Shown: positions 17,050 to 29,781, counted from the first letter of the stretch. The stretch is DNA of 64,000 nucleotides from Siphlonurus alternatus (GCA_949825025.1 OX463780.1:33832979-33896978), one strand, 5' to 3'. Notes: a model not told the origin generated them from the letters alone. Translations and numbers: made by a program.

Positions 17050-18801
17050 CATCAGCCTTCTCAGATAAACATATTTGAGGCCATCGTCGTTCCTTAGGGA
17101 AATACAAATTGAAATAGAATAAATATTGTAGCTCTCCTACCTTCAATCTTACAGAAACACACCACAGCAGAAATATCAAACTTGCCGCGATGTAACACGT
17201 GCTGGAGGAATGTAATATATATACTATCATATTGTCAAGTTAAGGTCTTTCGAGAATTGTAAATAAAAAAAGTCGTTGTAGTGATTTTTGTTCTTCAAAT
17301 TCGTATATATAGTGACAATATAATTCATGATAACTTAAAGTATTTTTTTTTTATTTAATTATAATTTTCGATTATTACTTAAATAACCGCTATCACGATT
17401 TTTTTTTTATTTTTATAGTTAATGTGTTTTGAGAAATGATAATCTGTATATTCTACAATTTTCATATCAATCCAATACATGCTCTTATATATTATGAGAT
17501 TTGCACATCTTTTTAATGTAAAATTAACACTTAATTTTACTTAATTTTTATAGCGGCTCCTTGTAAAAACTTCTTACTGATTTGGTTTAATTATAGATCA
17601 ATTTTTAAAATAATAAATACTTGCTTCCTTGCTTGTAATAATTCATAGTAAAATTTAAAATAAAAAAAAAAGTGGAAAGATATTTTTGAAATAGTAAAAT
17701 AATTTATGCTAACTAACAACGCATATTTTTCTTTCGTTTATAAAAGATACGATAGCAAATACTTAAAATATAAATTTAATGCACTGTGGGGAAGAATCAC
17801 ATTACTAAATAATTCGTTCTCACATATAACAGTTTAGAAGAAAATTTTATCTGTATATGCACGGAAATGTGAAAGCAACAGCATTTTACAGTTAAATGTG
17901 TTTCTTTATTTCTCCTCCTCTCCTCTCCTCTTTTTTTTCTCATTTTGAACGAAAAACTTTTATCTTATACATTTTAAAAACTATTTCATAACATTTTTCT
18001 GTATCATTAAAAATATATTTAAAAAAAAAAGTATATTATTTTCTTTCTTAAAAGAAATATATGAAGAAAAAAATGCTTAATGGAATATATAACAATATTG
18101 GAATAATAAGTTTTTGTGTAGCACAAAAAAATGAAGACTTATGACAACTTTGGTGTAACTATATCTAAGTTTTTAACGAGACACAGCGTAAAAAAAAAAT
18201 AAAAGTTTTGTAGAGGGAAAAAAAAATCTATTGGAGAGGTTGTATACTGTATATAAAAAAGTTTAGTAATGGTTCGTAGAAGCTTACTGCATATGTGTGT
18301 GTGTCATATATATATAGTACTATTTCTCTCTCTTTACTCTCCAACTCTCTTGGTACAGAGAGATTTGTATGTCGCCCAATCGATCCGTTTCTCTCACTCT
18401 CTACGAGCCTCCCATTTCTCTTTTTCCGCTTCTCTTTTTAGCGCTTACTGTACATAGCTCGTCGAATGCTACTAAAAATTCTACCCCTAAAAATTTCATC
18501 CACCGTATACATATATAGCTTTCATATACTATATAATATAATATTCCATACTCTGTCTCTTACACTATTTTTTCCATTTTTAGTAAAATATTTTTTCTTG
18601 GCGTTTATATACACTTTTTTCTTTCATCCCCAATACTAGTCTGTATCATAGTATTTTCCTTTTTAAAGGCTTTTTTTTATTTTTTATCGCACGCCGCCAA
18701 TAACCCGGCCTGTTATAGTGTATATGCAATACAACAATGATCGGTAACAAGAATCACGCCAAAAGGCCTGGCTTATAATATATAAAGCTTCGACGAGGTT
18801 T

Positions 18802-18805
<4 letters not shown>
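17050..18805. other. AT-rich spacer with CT-rich patch at 18310-18470
   Basis: No gene supported. The patch at 18270-18460 is pyrimidine-rich and open in one frame without an ATG start. Confidence 0.45.

Positions 18806-18876
<71 letters not shown>
18806..18876. repeat. (TC)n microsatellite, about 35 copies
   Basis: Nearly perfect CT array of 71 bp. Confidence 0.97.
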
Positions 18877-18881
<5 letters not shown>

Positions 18882-20837
18882 CTCCGTTTATATTCCCGCT
18901 CGACTGGTGATGTTAGGCGATGGCTGAGAGCACTGAAGCTGCGTTGAATATTTGAATGCTTATGCATTGTTGTGCTAAGAAGATTGAGAGTTTGGTACAA
19001 GCACAAGCAGATAAAAATAGATTATTTTATTTATAGGAAAATATAAGAATATGATATCAAAAATTAAAAAAAAAAATTTAATAAAATATTTTTATAGATT
19101 CAATTTAATATTTGAAATGCCGTAGTAACCTAATATCAACTTAGTTAATTCCATAAACGTAATTTGATATAAAAAGAAGGTTTAAATAATTCTTAAATTT
19201 CTATCAGGATAAAGTTTTCAAATTAAATAAAGCAATCTTTCTAGGATGTATATAGTTATGTACAGTAAGATTATTGCACGTTCTGTACACAACAGCTGAC
19301 TTGAGTCTCATTTACCGTCAAAACCACCTGCGCGTGTACCCTTCTGTCGAGGTCAGCGTAAAATCTGTGACCCTCTTTTTTTTTGTTTCATATAATATAC
19401 ATTTTTTTTTTAAATCCAGCTGATGGAAATGTCACTTAAATAAAAGAGAAATAAAAAGGAAATGGATTTTATATTTCTTTTTATTTATAAAATGATTTAT
19501 ATTGTGGGCATGGGTTGAGTTTTTATAAATGTATTGCTGACAGCTACATTTTAAGTCATTTCCCCCCCCCTTTTTTCTACTTTTTTTTTTACTCTATGTT
19601 TGTACAACAAGTATCATAAATAACACTAACTTTAACTATGTATTTTTACACGCAGATTTCATTATATTATAAGCTATGGACTTTGTGAAGAGAGAAAGTA
19701 AAACGCATGAAAACACAAAACCCCGCATCATGCAGCCACCAACGTTTCTAAAGCTAATAACAATTCTGGTTTAATTCTCGCATATAAAACGTTCTGCTTT
19801 TATATAACTAATTAATTCTAACAATCATCTTGTAAATATTTACCATAAAATGTTAATGTTTAATGTCTTTTATCTATTTTGTTCGTGGTTTATTTATATT
19901 TTAATTTGTTTTATTAATATATTTATTTATAAATGTTAAAAATACACATATTGTATTATAATGAATAAAATTTATTTTAATAATTATTTGCATTGCTTGT
20001 GTGGTAAAACAAAATAGTATTATTATAGCGCTGAAAATTTTTATCCTCTCTTTATTCTTATCACGTCTAAGCTTAAATATTTTGATTTACCTGAAAATCA
20101 CATCTAATTTTACCCTCGCTATTGCGTAATTTGCCCTCAAGAGGACGAAATCTCTTCTTTTTCTATGCACCTGAAGTAATGCACAGGAAGTTGAGTGTCA
20201 CCCTCAAAGTCGTTAAAAGATAGTGCGCGATTCACGAAGAGAATAATATTACATTTATTTCAACTTGAGCCGTCTCAAATCTTTGAAATCTATAACCTGA
20301 TCATTCAAAAATATAAAAATTAAAGAAGTTTTCAAAATGTATAATTTCATTACATTATTTTATCAATTGAGCATTAAAAAAATTCATACCTTTAACATCC
20401 TTGCAATTTAGAATTTATTTCTTGATTATTAATATTTTTTCTTTACTACTAATTAAATAGAAATAGTTTTATAAAGATTTTCGATACTTAAGTTTGAAAA
20501 TGGTAAAATATAAAACTTTTACAGCAAAACTTTTTTTTTTATCGTGTCTAACAGATCGTAGAGACTTTGTGTTAACAAAGTTTTAAGTTGCTTCTTGGTG
20601 GAGTTTTCCATATTTGCCACAGCAGTACTGCTAATGAGAGCACCAGAGGAGTCAAAACGTATGCACCACGTGACTCCGCCGGGAGTGAGGGCAATGAAAT
20701 ATTCAGCTGGTCCATGATCCCATTTCCGCGCCTCATCCTACCAGCGAGGAGTGTTTTTTATCTGCCATACTGACCGGTAAAACACCACTCGCAAAATGGA
20801 TGAAGAGAGCAGGAGCAGCAGGGGTGATCAAAATTAT

Positions 20838-20840
<3 letters not shown>
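18877..20840. other. Spacer with GC islands at 19290-19370 and 20590-20830
   Basis: On the plus strand at 19300-19360 a 57-bp segment lies between a CACAACAG acceptor-like and a GAG|GTCAGC donor-like site and is open in one frame. That is too short to call. The island at 20590-20830 has a CACGTG E-box near 20668 and an open frame lacking an ATG. No gene called. Confidence 0.35.

Positions 20841-20891
<51 letters not shown>
20841..20891. repeat. (CT)n microsatellite, about 25 copies
   Basis: Perfect CT array of about 51 bp. Confidence 0.96.
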
Positions 20892-20895
<4 letters not shown>

Positions 20896-21580
20896 ATGTA
20901 CGATTTTAAAACATCATCACGTACTCATGAATATAGTATCATTTTTTTACGACTTTACGGTTGCATTTTTTAAAATATAATTATTGTATAATATTAATAT
21001 ACATAATATTGCGTTTTATTAAAATGTTATTATTAAATATTGTATGAACATTAAAATAAATTCGAGGGATGTATATGCAAATTGATGATCATAATAATGG
21101 TTCATATCACCAGCATTGACGCCTACACCATTTCAGTTTATACGGACATTTTTTTTTATGCATGGTACACATTATGTATCGGGTACACGTTGTGATAAAC
21201 AAAAACGTGCGTTGAAATTTTGATGAACCTGAGCCAGAATATTAACGATGCATTATTTGATTTACATGCACCGGGTTTTTCAATAAATAATTATTATTTT
21301 TTTTTCTTACAATGAGGTATAAAATGAAGCCTCATATTTTTCATTTATATACAGTAAAAAAAATTGAACTGTGAAATTTTCTTCATTAATTTCATGCATT
21401 TTGTTGTAGCTCTAAAACGCATAATTTAAAAAAATAATTAGTTTAAAATATTATAAAATAAAATCTTGATATAATTTATGTATCGTTTATATAATATATA
21501 TAACAAAAGTTCTGAAAAGAAGAAGAAAAAAACACATATTTTTATATATAAAAAAGAATATACTTACATTTTTTTTGGGG
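20892..21580. other. AT-rich spacer, nothing seen
   Basis: No gene or structured repeat supported here. Confidence 0.5.
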
Positions 21581-21589
21581 AAGACTAAA

Positions 21590-22215
21590 CGACGCGTGCA
21601 AATTCACTTTAACATCATGGCATCACATCTTCGTAGGTTGGGGCTTGGTCGTAGTAGATTTCTCTCTTGCTCCTCGCGTTCAACTCGCTCGCCGTCCGCG
21701 TAATATCTTCCTTGATATAAAGTCCTCCTCTCTCTATACACTCCACTGTCGCGGGGGTGGTTTGAAGTAAGGGAGGAGGAGAGTGGGAGGACGAGCGGGG
21801 GTGGAGGGGGAGATAGAACAGATCGACACCAAATACTCAGAGGTCCACGGTCGAATGAGGTAGGGGTTGCTAAAGAGAGCTCCTTTTATACTGCTCTCGT
21901 TACCATGGTTACAGCCAGATCGGGAGTAAAACTGAAGGGAGAGAGAGAGAGGGATTTATACTATCCCCCTCACCTCACCCCCTTAAGTTTCCCTCCCTTT
22001 CTAGTCTATATAGAGCTAGCTCCTTGCAGCATCCACACAACCTTTCCCCTACAACCACCCCACCCAAACTCCCTACTTCTTCTCCTTATTCTCCCCCCCC
22101 CCGATTTCCCCTACTTTTGCTTAACCGTACTCTCTTTCTCTCTCTTACTCTTTCACTATCCTCTCTCTCTCTCTCTCTCTCTCTCTCGTTCGCTATTCCC
22201 CTTTATGTTAATTCA
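21590..22215. other. Long GC/purine-pyrimidine-rich island
   Basis: The longest GC-rich island in the first 24 kb. It contains purine-rich (21770-21825) and pyrimidine-rich (21960-22190) blocks and short broken CT runs. Frames crossing the pyrimidine block encode Pro/Leu/Ser low complexity and are not called. A TATA-like motif lies on the minus strand at 21883-21890. Confidence 0.45.
21883..21890 (-). promoter_or_regulatory. TATA-box-like motif (minus strand)
   Basis: TATAAAAG on the minus strand within a GC-rich island, in the context GCAG-TATAAAAG-GAGCTC. It could be a core promoter for minus-strand transcription leftwards. No downstream exon could be tied to it. Confidence 0.25.
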
Positions 22216-22910
22216 ACCATGAAATAAGTAATACATTTTTCTATAGTACTAAAATCTCCTGTTTTTTCCCCAAAAATTGATGGACATTGCTATCGCCTCA
22301 ATGATGAAAAAGAGCTGAAAATGAATCAACCAAAATTTTGCGTGCGCCAACTATTGTTAAGAATTATGATTTTTTTTATTTTATTTATAATTATATTAAA
22401 TTTATACTATATCCAACCGTGAAAGCATTTGAGTCATTATTTCCATGTCAAATGTTTAAAAAGTATTATTAGAGATATTACAATAACTAGTTAGAACATT
22501 TTAAACAGATAAACAATGTAGTATGATAATGTAAATTATAAACCAAATTATACACAAAAGAGAATAATATTTAAGTTTCACTTAATTTGTGAGCAGCCAT
22601 AAATGAATTATTAAATTCATATGCTGTTTAATGCAGTTTGGTTAAAAATAATCGTAGTTGCAGATATATTAATTACTTATTTGTTATAATAAATATTAAA
22701 ATATAATAATTAATATACTTGTAAATATTTTGTATTAACCACATATTTCACACATGCATTTCACTATAATTAAAATTCATAAATAAAAACATTCATATTA
22801 TCATACTATACATGTATAAAGTTTACAAAACAAAATATTAATAATTTATAAATATAAAATGACATGATACCGTTATGTCTCTCGACATTATGTCATATCG
22901 TATGCATTTT
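22216..22910. other. AT-rich spacer, nothing seen
   Basis: Stops in all frames; no structured repeat. Confidence 0.5.
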
Positions 22911-23043
22911 ATGGAGTATGTCTTATCAGGATGTGGAATAAACTTGAGTCTCCCCCAGTAGAGAGAGAGCAGCCGGCGCGAGATGCAGCGATGAGGGGTG
23001 AGTGGGGGGAGATCTCCAGCTAGCCAGCACGTCTGATACACAC

Positions 23044-23091
23044 CTTGAATACTTCTCCACCTGGCCACCAGGCACCACCACCAGTTCTCAT
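23044..23091 (-). CDS. Candidate short first coding exon, unrecognised
   Basis: Minus strand: an ATG at 23091 opens 16 codons (MRTGGGAWWPGGEVFK) that end exactly at an AAG|GTGTGT donor-like site. It lies in a GC-rich island (22920-23095). It is Gly/Trp-rich and unrecognised. The only evidence is ATG, composition and one donor, so chance is a real alternative. Confidence 0.2.
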
Positions 23092-23268
23092 TAAACGTAA
23101 TATTTACAACTAATCTAATCAGAGGAATATTTTAGATATAGGGGTTGATATAGTTATGATTTATACTTAAATAATGTTTTATTATTAATAAAGTAATAAA
23201 TATTATTGTATTTTAATAATGAGCTAGGAAATTAAAATGTGCATTGAAACAAAATCTCTACACTTACA

Positions 23269-24048
23269 TAATAGAGTATTGTCCTCAATTTTTTTTATTG
23301 CAGAAATGGATAGAGGGTGCAGTGTTATGCTACCCTGATTTTTTTCAGATTTTTTAGAGCCCGGGAACTATTTTTAAAAAATTATCGAAAGTCCTTTTCG
23401 TGACGTCACGAGACGCCGCTCCTTAAGGCTTAACCTGAGAAATTTGGACGAAAAATTCGCTACAACAGATTTTCTTCAAATTAATTTGGTGGACTCACAA
23501 CAATCGTCAAATTAGCTCTGAATTTTTTCGAAATTTTTTAACCGTTGGTTTAATTATAATTAATTTATTTAAATGAGAATTTTGTATCCTTCCAATGTTA
23601 AATTTGTTAATTAGCATTTCAAAAAAACTATACAACAGATTCTTTTACTTTTTTTTTTTACTAAAACCTAATTTTTTAGACTATTTTTCTGAATTGTTTT
23701 CATATATTTTGAACCGTGGCGATGATCGTTTCCTATATGTGATGAGAAATGTGGCAACGTTCTCAAGGACTGTTGTCACCACCCCCTCCTAAAAATTTAT
23801 GCTCATTCCAATGCAAACAGTGTTGCCACTATAGCCACGCCTCTTGACCTTGACAGACAAATTCTCAGGTTATACCTTAAGAAAAAGATAGGACTTGCCG
23901 CCGCGTGACGTCACAAAAAGGACTTTCAATAATTTTTTAAAAATAGTTCCAGGTCTAAAAAAAAACTGAAAAAAATCAGGGTAGCATAACTTTGCACCCT
24001 CTATCCATTTCTGCAATAAAAAAAATTGAGGACGATACTCCATTATCA
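23269..24048. mobile_element. Foldback element with about 180-bp inverted arms (family F1)
   Basis: The left arm, about 23269-23448, is inverted at about 23861-24048. Both begin ATAAT(A/G)GAGTAT(T/C)GTCCTCAAT and include the GTGACGTCAC core and an AGGGTAGCATAA segment. The roughly 410-bp loop has no coding frame. A single-arm relative lies at 55245-55428, so this is a dispersed family. The target duplication is unclear. Confidence 0.75.
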
Positions 24049-24189
24049 TTCCATTGAAAACGGTTAAAAGAAAAAATGATTTGCCTTTATAACTCCATGG
24101 CATATACAGTTTAATAATATGGAAAATAATGATAATTTCCAATTTGTATAAATAATTATTTTTTATTTAAAAAATAGCTTTCAGCACTG

Positions 24190-24423
24190 TATTATATTAT
24201 ATTATATTATATTATATTATATTATATTATATTATATTATATTATATTATATTATATTATATTATATTATATTATATTATATTATATTATATTATATTAT
24301 ATTATATTATATTATATTATATTATATTATATTATATTATATTATATTATATTATATTATATTATATTATATTATATTATATTATATTATATTATATTAT
24401 ATTATATTATATTATATTATATT
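24190..24423. repeat. (ATTAT)n pentanucleotide array, about 47 copies
   Basis: Near-perfect 5-bp tandem array directly abutting the 5' end of the LINE sequence. It contains no stop codon in the direction of the LINE frame, so that frame runs open into it. An array of the complementary unit lies at 42213-42350. Confidence 0.97.
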
Positions 24424-24474
24424 AAAACGAAATTAAATTTTAGTTCGATAGACCCGATTTATATTTTAAATCGA

Positions 24475-26031
24475 ATGAAATCCCTTCCTAATAAGTATGC
24501 AGCTGGCCCAGACGAAGTACCATATACTGTTGTAAAATATTGTGCTTCTGTTTTGTCTGTCCCTTTATCTAATTTAATTAACCATTCAATATCAGATGGT
24601 ATATTTCCTGATTGTTTAAAGGATTCTAAGATTTATGCAACTCATAAAAAAGGCCCAACTTTCATTATTGATAATTACAGACCAATATCAAATACATCTG
24701 TTTTTGGCAAATTATTTGAGAATACATTAGACGATCAAATTACTGATTATCAAACAGAAAATCATTTAATTGCTCCCTGTCAACATGGATTCTTGAAAGA
24801 CCGTTCTACTGATACAGCACTATTTGATCTTTTAAGCCACGTTTATATGGCAATAGATAATAAACTATTTTGCGTTGCAATATTTTTTGATTTATCTAAA
24901 GCGTTTGATAGTCTTAATAAAGATGTATTATTGAATAAATTTGATAACATGGGAATAGGAGTTTTGAGTCGTAATCTATTAGATTCATATCTAACAAACA
25001 GACAACAATATGTTGAATTAAATTCAAATGCTAACGGCCAAAATATTACATATAAATCAGACAAATTACCGATTACACTTGGAATTCCTCAAGGAGGAAA
25101 AATGTCAGCCACATTGTTTAATACAGGAACAAATGACTTATCAGATCATGTCAAGAATGCGGTATTAGTAAAGTATGCTGATGATATTACAGCTATAATC
25201 ACAGCAGAAGCCGAAGATGAATTAATTCGTAAGATTAAACTTACTATTGAAGAGGTACATACATGGTGTACAAATAATAAGCTAATACTAAATTCAACTA
25301 AAACCGAATACATCCAATTTCATTCCCCTAGACAAATCCCTTTGAATAGTTATTTGTTGCAATTAGCCGGAAAAACAATTAAAAGAGCAGAGTCTGTTAA
25401 GTTTCTTGGTCTATACATTAATGAAAGTTTGGATTGGTCTTTACATGTAAATGCGATTTGTAAGAAGATAAATTCGGCCAATTTTATGTTATATACAATC
25501 AGGAATCATGTATCTCATGAAACCTTGCTAACCATATATTATGCGTATGTTTATCCACATTTGGCATATGGCATAATAAATTGGGGATGTAAATCGGAAC
25601 TATTGAATCGATGTTTTGTTTTGCAAAAGAGAGCACTTAGAACGATTTTAAGAATACCAAAAGGACAGTCGTGTGTTTCACATTTTAAGGCTAATAAAAT
25701 GTTAACTGTCCCTTGCATTTATATTTTAAATTGTGCCTCATTCAAAAAAAATCACCCAAATTTTTATGTTCAGAATGATGGCTATCATGACTATAATACT
25801 AGGAATAAATCGAATGTAGTTACTGAAAGACATAACACTCAATTTTTCAAAAACTGTGCAATGTATCAAACAGCAAAATTTTATGAATTTTTACCAGCAT
25901 GTTTGAAAGAAATAAAAACCAGTAAACTTTTTCGCACAAAATTAAAGAATGTATTGATCAATAAAGAGTTTTACTCTATTAAAGCTTTTGAGAGTAATAA
26001 AATGTCTGAAAAAGTATTATCAGGATTATAA
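24475..26031 (+). CDS. Reverse transcriptase of a truncated LINE
   Basis: A 518-codon uninterrupted frame. RNA-dependent DNA polymerase that would copy its own transcript at a nicked target. Visible RT blocks in order: AAGPDEVP (residues 9-16), DNYRPIS (66-72), the HGFLKDRST fingertip block (104-112), the catalytic DLSKAFD (139-145), GIPQGG (203-208, usually GxPQGS/G), the catalytic KYADD (233-237), and a thumb segment with [11 protein letters not shown] near residues 268-278. The true frame extends upstream of this ATG (FSSIDPIYILNR precedes it) into the satellite, so the ATG is only a conventional start. The apurinic endonuclease domain is missing. There are no stops or frameshifts in the remaining 1.5 kb, which suggests a recent insertion. 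Confidence 0.93.
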   Translation: MKSLPNKYAAGPDEVPYTVVKYCASVLSVPLSNLINHSISDGIFPDCLKDSKIYATHKKGPTFIIDNYRPISNTSVFGKLFENTLDDQITDYQTENHLIAPCQHGFLKDRSTDTALFDLLSHVYMAIDNKLFCVAIFFDLSKAFDSLNKDVLLNKFDNMGIGVLSRNLLDSYLTNRQQYVELNSNANGQNITYKSDKLPITLGIPQGGKMSATLFNTGTNDLSDHVKNAVLVKYADDITAIITAEAEDELIRKIKLTIEEVHTWCTNNKLILNSTKTEYIQFHSPRQIPLNSYLLQLAGKTIKRAESVKFLGLYINESLDWSLHVNAICKKINSANFMLYTIRNHVSHETLLTIYYAYVYPHLAYGIINWGCKSELLNRCFVLQKRALRTILRIPKGQSCVSHFKANKMLTVPCIYILNCASFKKNHPNFYVQNDGYHDYNTRNKSNVVTERHNTQFFKNCAMYQTAKFYEFLPACLKEIKTSKLFRTKLKNVLINKEFYSIKAFESNKMSEKVLSGL

Positions 26032-26071
26032 AATAAACAAAATTATAAATTTACATATACATTGTATTGAC

Positions 26072-26082
26072 TGATATATATA

Positions 26083-26118
<36 letters not shown>

Positions 26119-26211
26119 TGTATGTATGTGTATGTGTGTGTATGTATATATGTATATATATATATGTATATATGTATGTATATATGTGTATATGTATGTA
26201 TATATATATGT
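26072..26211. repeat. (TA)/(TATG)n simple repeat in LINE 3' UTR
   Basis: Imperfect TATG/TA repeat between the RT stop codon and the LINE tail. Confidence 0.9.
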
Positions 26212-26410
26212 TCCATATAAACTAAAATTTATCAGTATTAATGGTGACTTTGGCTTGTATTTTGTTTTTATTATTATTGTCAGTGATTGTGTTTGATAGT
26301 GTTAAATAACTTATGTAAATGTGTTTAAGTTTGATGTATTTATGTTGTATTTTGTCCAATTTTGACTTGAACATATGTTTGTCTTGTACAACCAAAAAGA
26401 AGTTCCAAAA

Positions 26411-26441
<31 letters not shown>

Positions 26442-26935
26442 TATATTTATATGATAATACTAAATTTTTAGGTGTAGGTGATTTCAAAGTGTCACCCCCC
26501 ATACATTGGAAATTAAACATGGGTTGATGGTATATACTATATATAATAGAAATTATCCCCACTTAGTTTTATTATTACAGTGAGCAGGTGTAGCCTGTAT
26601 ATCTTGTATAGATAATTTAAAAATTACTACATTTTTTAAGTTACTTACAATTTTTTATGAATTCTCTGTCAAATGTCCTTTGTTCTTTGTGAAGATAATA
26701 GGATGAAAGAGAATATAACATCATTTCAATTACTTCACTTAAAAAGAGACTTTTATGTAGTCAGAAGATTTATGACCTATTACAAGTGGATTAAACTTAT
26801 AAATTGGATTATACTTATAAGCATCATTATGGTCAAGTTTTTTCCCATACGTTGTAGATTACATTTTAACTTAAAAAGTTAATGGGTAGCCGAGAAAGGA
26901 ATAAATTAATTTTCTCTTCACATAGCCTTATAGAG

Positions 26936-27034
26936 CTCCAAGTATGCAACCACATTCTCTTTAATTGATTTATTAAAATATACACTTTTAGAGTGTGCAA
27001 CTACATTGTTGAAGCACTGGCTGCATACTTCCAG
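26936..27034. mobile_element. Small TIR element (about 99 bp)
   Basis: The ends CTCCAAGTATGCAACC and, outward from the right, CTGGAAGTATGCAGCC match at 13 or 14 of 16 positions. A TGCAACCACATT / TGCAACTACATT pair is repeated inside. No clear target duplication. Confidence 0.4.
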
Positions 27035-27107
27035 GGTGTTGAGGCGTTTTCAAAAATAGCTAGAGTTAATAGTTAGAGTACTTGATAACTGATTTGATTA
27101 TATGAAC

Positions 27108-27313
27108 CAGCAGTTTTCAAACTTTTTGACTTGAGTCCCAGATAATATTCAATTCAAAGAATATTATCCCATTTTTTCTTCCCCAATGCTTTCCTATTTC
27201 CCTGCCTTATTAACCATATAGCCTTAATCGCCATTATCCAATTTTTATGGAGTCCCAGACGAAAAATCTCACTGTCCCAAATTTGGGACGCGTCCCATAG
27301 TTTGAAAACCAAA
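27108..27313. mobile_element. hAT-like MITE
   Basis: The left end CAGCAGTTTTCAAACTTTTTGA mirrors the right end, read outward (TTTGGTTTTCAAACTATGGGA). The inner repeats of GAGTCCC/GGGAC continue the inverted arms. The flanks ATATGAAC (27100-27107) and TTATGAAC (27314-27321) match at 7 of 8, consistent with the 8-bp duplication of hAT transposons, as is a GTTTTCAAAC-type end. Non-coding. Confidence 0.55.
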
Positions 27314-27321
27314 TTATGAAC

Positions 27322-28500
27322 TATAGTTTTTCTTACAAAGGTGAAATATTGATATAAATGATGAATGTACTCTTAAGAGTCGCTTTATTACTACTAATAT
27401 GCATTTTGGTATAATACTGAAAATATTATAAATAATTATAGTTTTATTTTTATACTTTATTTAGATCGTAGGCAACTGTGCTGCTAAAAATCTGATGATA
27501 AAAATTCTTGGTGGGACAAGAACATGTAAAAAGTAATAACAAGCAAGCAGAAAGAACTTTTGCAATTAAATATAATACCACAATCACATGCTTAATTAAA
27601 AATTTAACAACTCCTATACCTCACATCAATAAGCTAATAGATTAAACTGTCAAATACATTTATGCTTATCCGCTGTTATCCATCATATATATATGTGTGT
27701 GTGTAATATGCAAATTGATAAAATGAATATGATTGAATGTAAAATCCCTCTAATTTTTACTCATGATTAAATTAGGTGTGAAATTAGATTACCTAAAATT
27801 TAAATCGATACATTAAATGTCTGACATTACAAGCTCTAAATGACCAATAGTCGATTATTGAAATTGAATCGGATGAAAATAAATGAATGTTTAACTTTAT
27901 GTCCATTGAGAACAAGGAATGACATTTATAAAATACATAATAAGTCTAAAAAGCAACCCATGCAACCGTGAAATGTATAACTCTCACTCGTGTCCTTTAA
28001 TCGGCTTGACTTTATTATTACGTATTTTTTGTTTATCTAATTTTCACCATATAAGCTCTACTTTTTTTGTTTTAATAATGTTCACCATAAAAAAATATTT
28101 AGGTAAAAACTCAACAGAGCTTTAAATTTCATACCTTAAAAATTTAATCATAAAAAAACACAAGTGCTTAATTTTTATTGTTTGATGACATTAATGCTAA
28201 ATTTCAATTAACAGTGAAAATATGTTTAATTTATAATTTTAACTCTAAATTTCATGGACATGCATAAATTTGTAGATCAATTTTAACTTATAAAAATTTG
28301 TCTAAGTGGCGTACAAGTTTACTGCTTGCGTACACATTAATTTCACTTCTATAAGGTTAGTAATTTTATAGCTTCTTGATAGTAAAAATAGGTAATCGAA
28401 GATAGGCACCGATATCGAGCAAAATTTTATCATTAACTTAAAAGAATAGTGGACCGCCATTTCCAATCACCCTGGATACATAGGCAACCGTTTGAGCCTT
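27322..28500. other. AT-rich spacer, nothing called
   Basis: Includes a short TATATGTGTG run near 27690. No gene or clear element. Confidence 0.45.
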
Positions 28501-28526
28501 TCTGTCGTGCGGGTTGCTTACTCAAC

Positions 28527-28535
28527 TATAAAAAG
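28527..28535 (+). promoter_or_regulatory. TATA-box-like motif
   Basis: TATAAAAAG in the context CTCAACTATAAAAAGGGGG, inside a GC-richer patch (28445-28560) just upstream of the exon candidate at 28891. A possible core promoter, but no transcript evidence exists. Confidence 0.3.
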
Positions 28536-28890
28536 GGGGTTAACACGGCCGAAAGTTCTACAATTTTTGTATTCTTTATTTAAATAAAAATAAAGAAAAA
28601 AGAAGCAAGTTTATAAACAAGACATTAAAGTGCAATTACAGTAAGAATTAAAAAGTTTTATAAAATACTTTAAAAAGGGGACAAAAACTTTAACACTTAC
28701 ATTAAAGTTATAAGACTTTTACATAATTAAATTTACAAAATAAAAAGAAGGTTAAAAGATTTCATTAAAATTTATAAAGTAATATAAGTAATACATATAT
28801 ATTTAAAGTAATAATAGTATCAACTAAATTATGAATAAATTATTTTAATATAAAAATAAATCAAGTAATTATTAAAATGAAAGTAGAGAT

Positions 28891-29107
28891 TTTAATGTCA
28901 AAAGTATCTGGCAGTTATACAATTTTTGTTACTTGTGAAGAACACTCAACAAGTTGCTGCAAGCAGACTGAGAACGAGCATACGTGCATACTGGCTGTTG
29001 GAAGGACATGAGCAGACACTACTTTTAGCCTCATTAACCCTCGAAATTGGCAATGTTGAGAACAAGTACACCAAGATTGTGGAGAAGGAGCGTGAGAAGA
29101 CTGCCAG
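28891..29107 (+). CDS. Candidate exon of an unrecognised gene (penultimate)
   Basis: An open frame from 28891 to a GCCAG|GTGATG donor-like site at 29107/29108. The peptide is amphipathic and charged, with KNTQQVAASRLRTS, AYWLLEGHEQ and ENKYTKIVEKEREKTA, reading like a genuine helical protein rather than AT spacer. The exon probably starts at one of two internal AGs (about 28916 or 28937). It ends in phase 2 and joins in frame with 29712-29742. The family is not recognised. A promoter-like TATA lies 360 bp upstream. Confidence 0.35.
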
Positions 29108-29711
29108 GTGATGTCAATGGTTCTCCAAATGTGTGAACTTTTACACTTGTTGTTATAATATCAGGAGAGAGAAAATGGAGAAACAAATACAATGAAAAGT
29201 TTACAAATAAAAATTGTTAATATGGAGTGCATTCTTTTATTAAATGACTATGCAATAAGGCTACTTAATCATTAGTTTGTACTGGATAAATGAAGAATAT
29301 AGAATATAATCTATATTAAAAGGTCAAATTTTATCAAATAAAAATTTTAATAATAGTAATTTTTTATTCAGTTAAAATTTGAAAGTGTGTGATTGATATT
29401 TTACTATAATACAAAAAGTTATAAAGTTTAAAATATTATAATTAAAGACGAACTAATGATAACTGTATGTAATATCCTTAAAACATGTTTTATCTATATA
29501 TAAGGTGCAGTTTATTGAAAAATTTGAAGTATAATCTTTATTGTCATTTTAGAAGTATAATTTAAAATTCCATTTACAATAAATTTTGTTCATCAGTATT
29601 TTTTATGTGAATTTTGAAGGTACTTAAAAAATATACTCGTAAAACAAAAAACCACATTAACAATATGCTTCGTTTTTGTAACATCTTCTTTTCTCACCTT
29701 TTCCCTTTTAG

Positions 29712-29742
29712 ATATCGACCTCTCTTACTAGTCGGCACTTGA
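29712..29742 (+). CDS. Candidate terminal exon, followed by AATAAA
   Basis: A strong pyrimidine-rich acceptor (CACCTTTTCCCTTTTAG) ends at 29711. Joining the phase-2 end at 29107 gives AG|A = Arg, then YRPLLLVGT and TGA at 29740-29742. AATAAA follows at 29782-29787, 40 bp after the stop. The agreement of acceptor, phase, stop and poly(A) signal supports a real 3' end, but the product is unknown. Confidence 0.33.
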
Positions 29743-29781
29743 GAAAATTTCGATCTAGTGCCACCGTCGTGCCTGCTCTTC

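Larger units (their letters stand above)
24424..26441 (+). mobile_element. 5'-truncated non-LTR retrotransposon (LINE, Jockey/CR1-like)
   Basis: The element consists of a truncated reverse transcriptase frame, a 3' UTR with a (TA/TATG)n stretch, and a short (AAAT)n tail at about 26405-26441, the usual layout of many invertebrate LINEs. No endonuclease domain or ORF1 is present upstream, because the sequence changes directly to an ATTAT array. Clade assignment (Jockey- or CR1-like) is inferred from overall sequence character only. Target-site duplications could not be fixed because both flanks are AT-repetitive. Confidence 0.85.

Noticed and set aside
21905..22227. Pro/Leu/Ser-rich frames of 67-105 codons
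   Set aside because: Pyrimidine-rich low-complexity DNA is open by composition; two frames are open at once and no domain is visible.
23870..24142. 90-codon minus-strand frame
   Set aside because: Inside the right arm of foldback family F1; repeat-derived.
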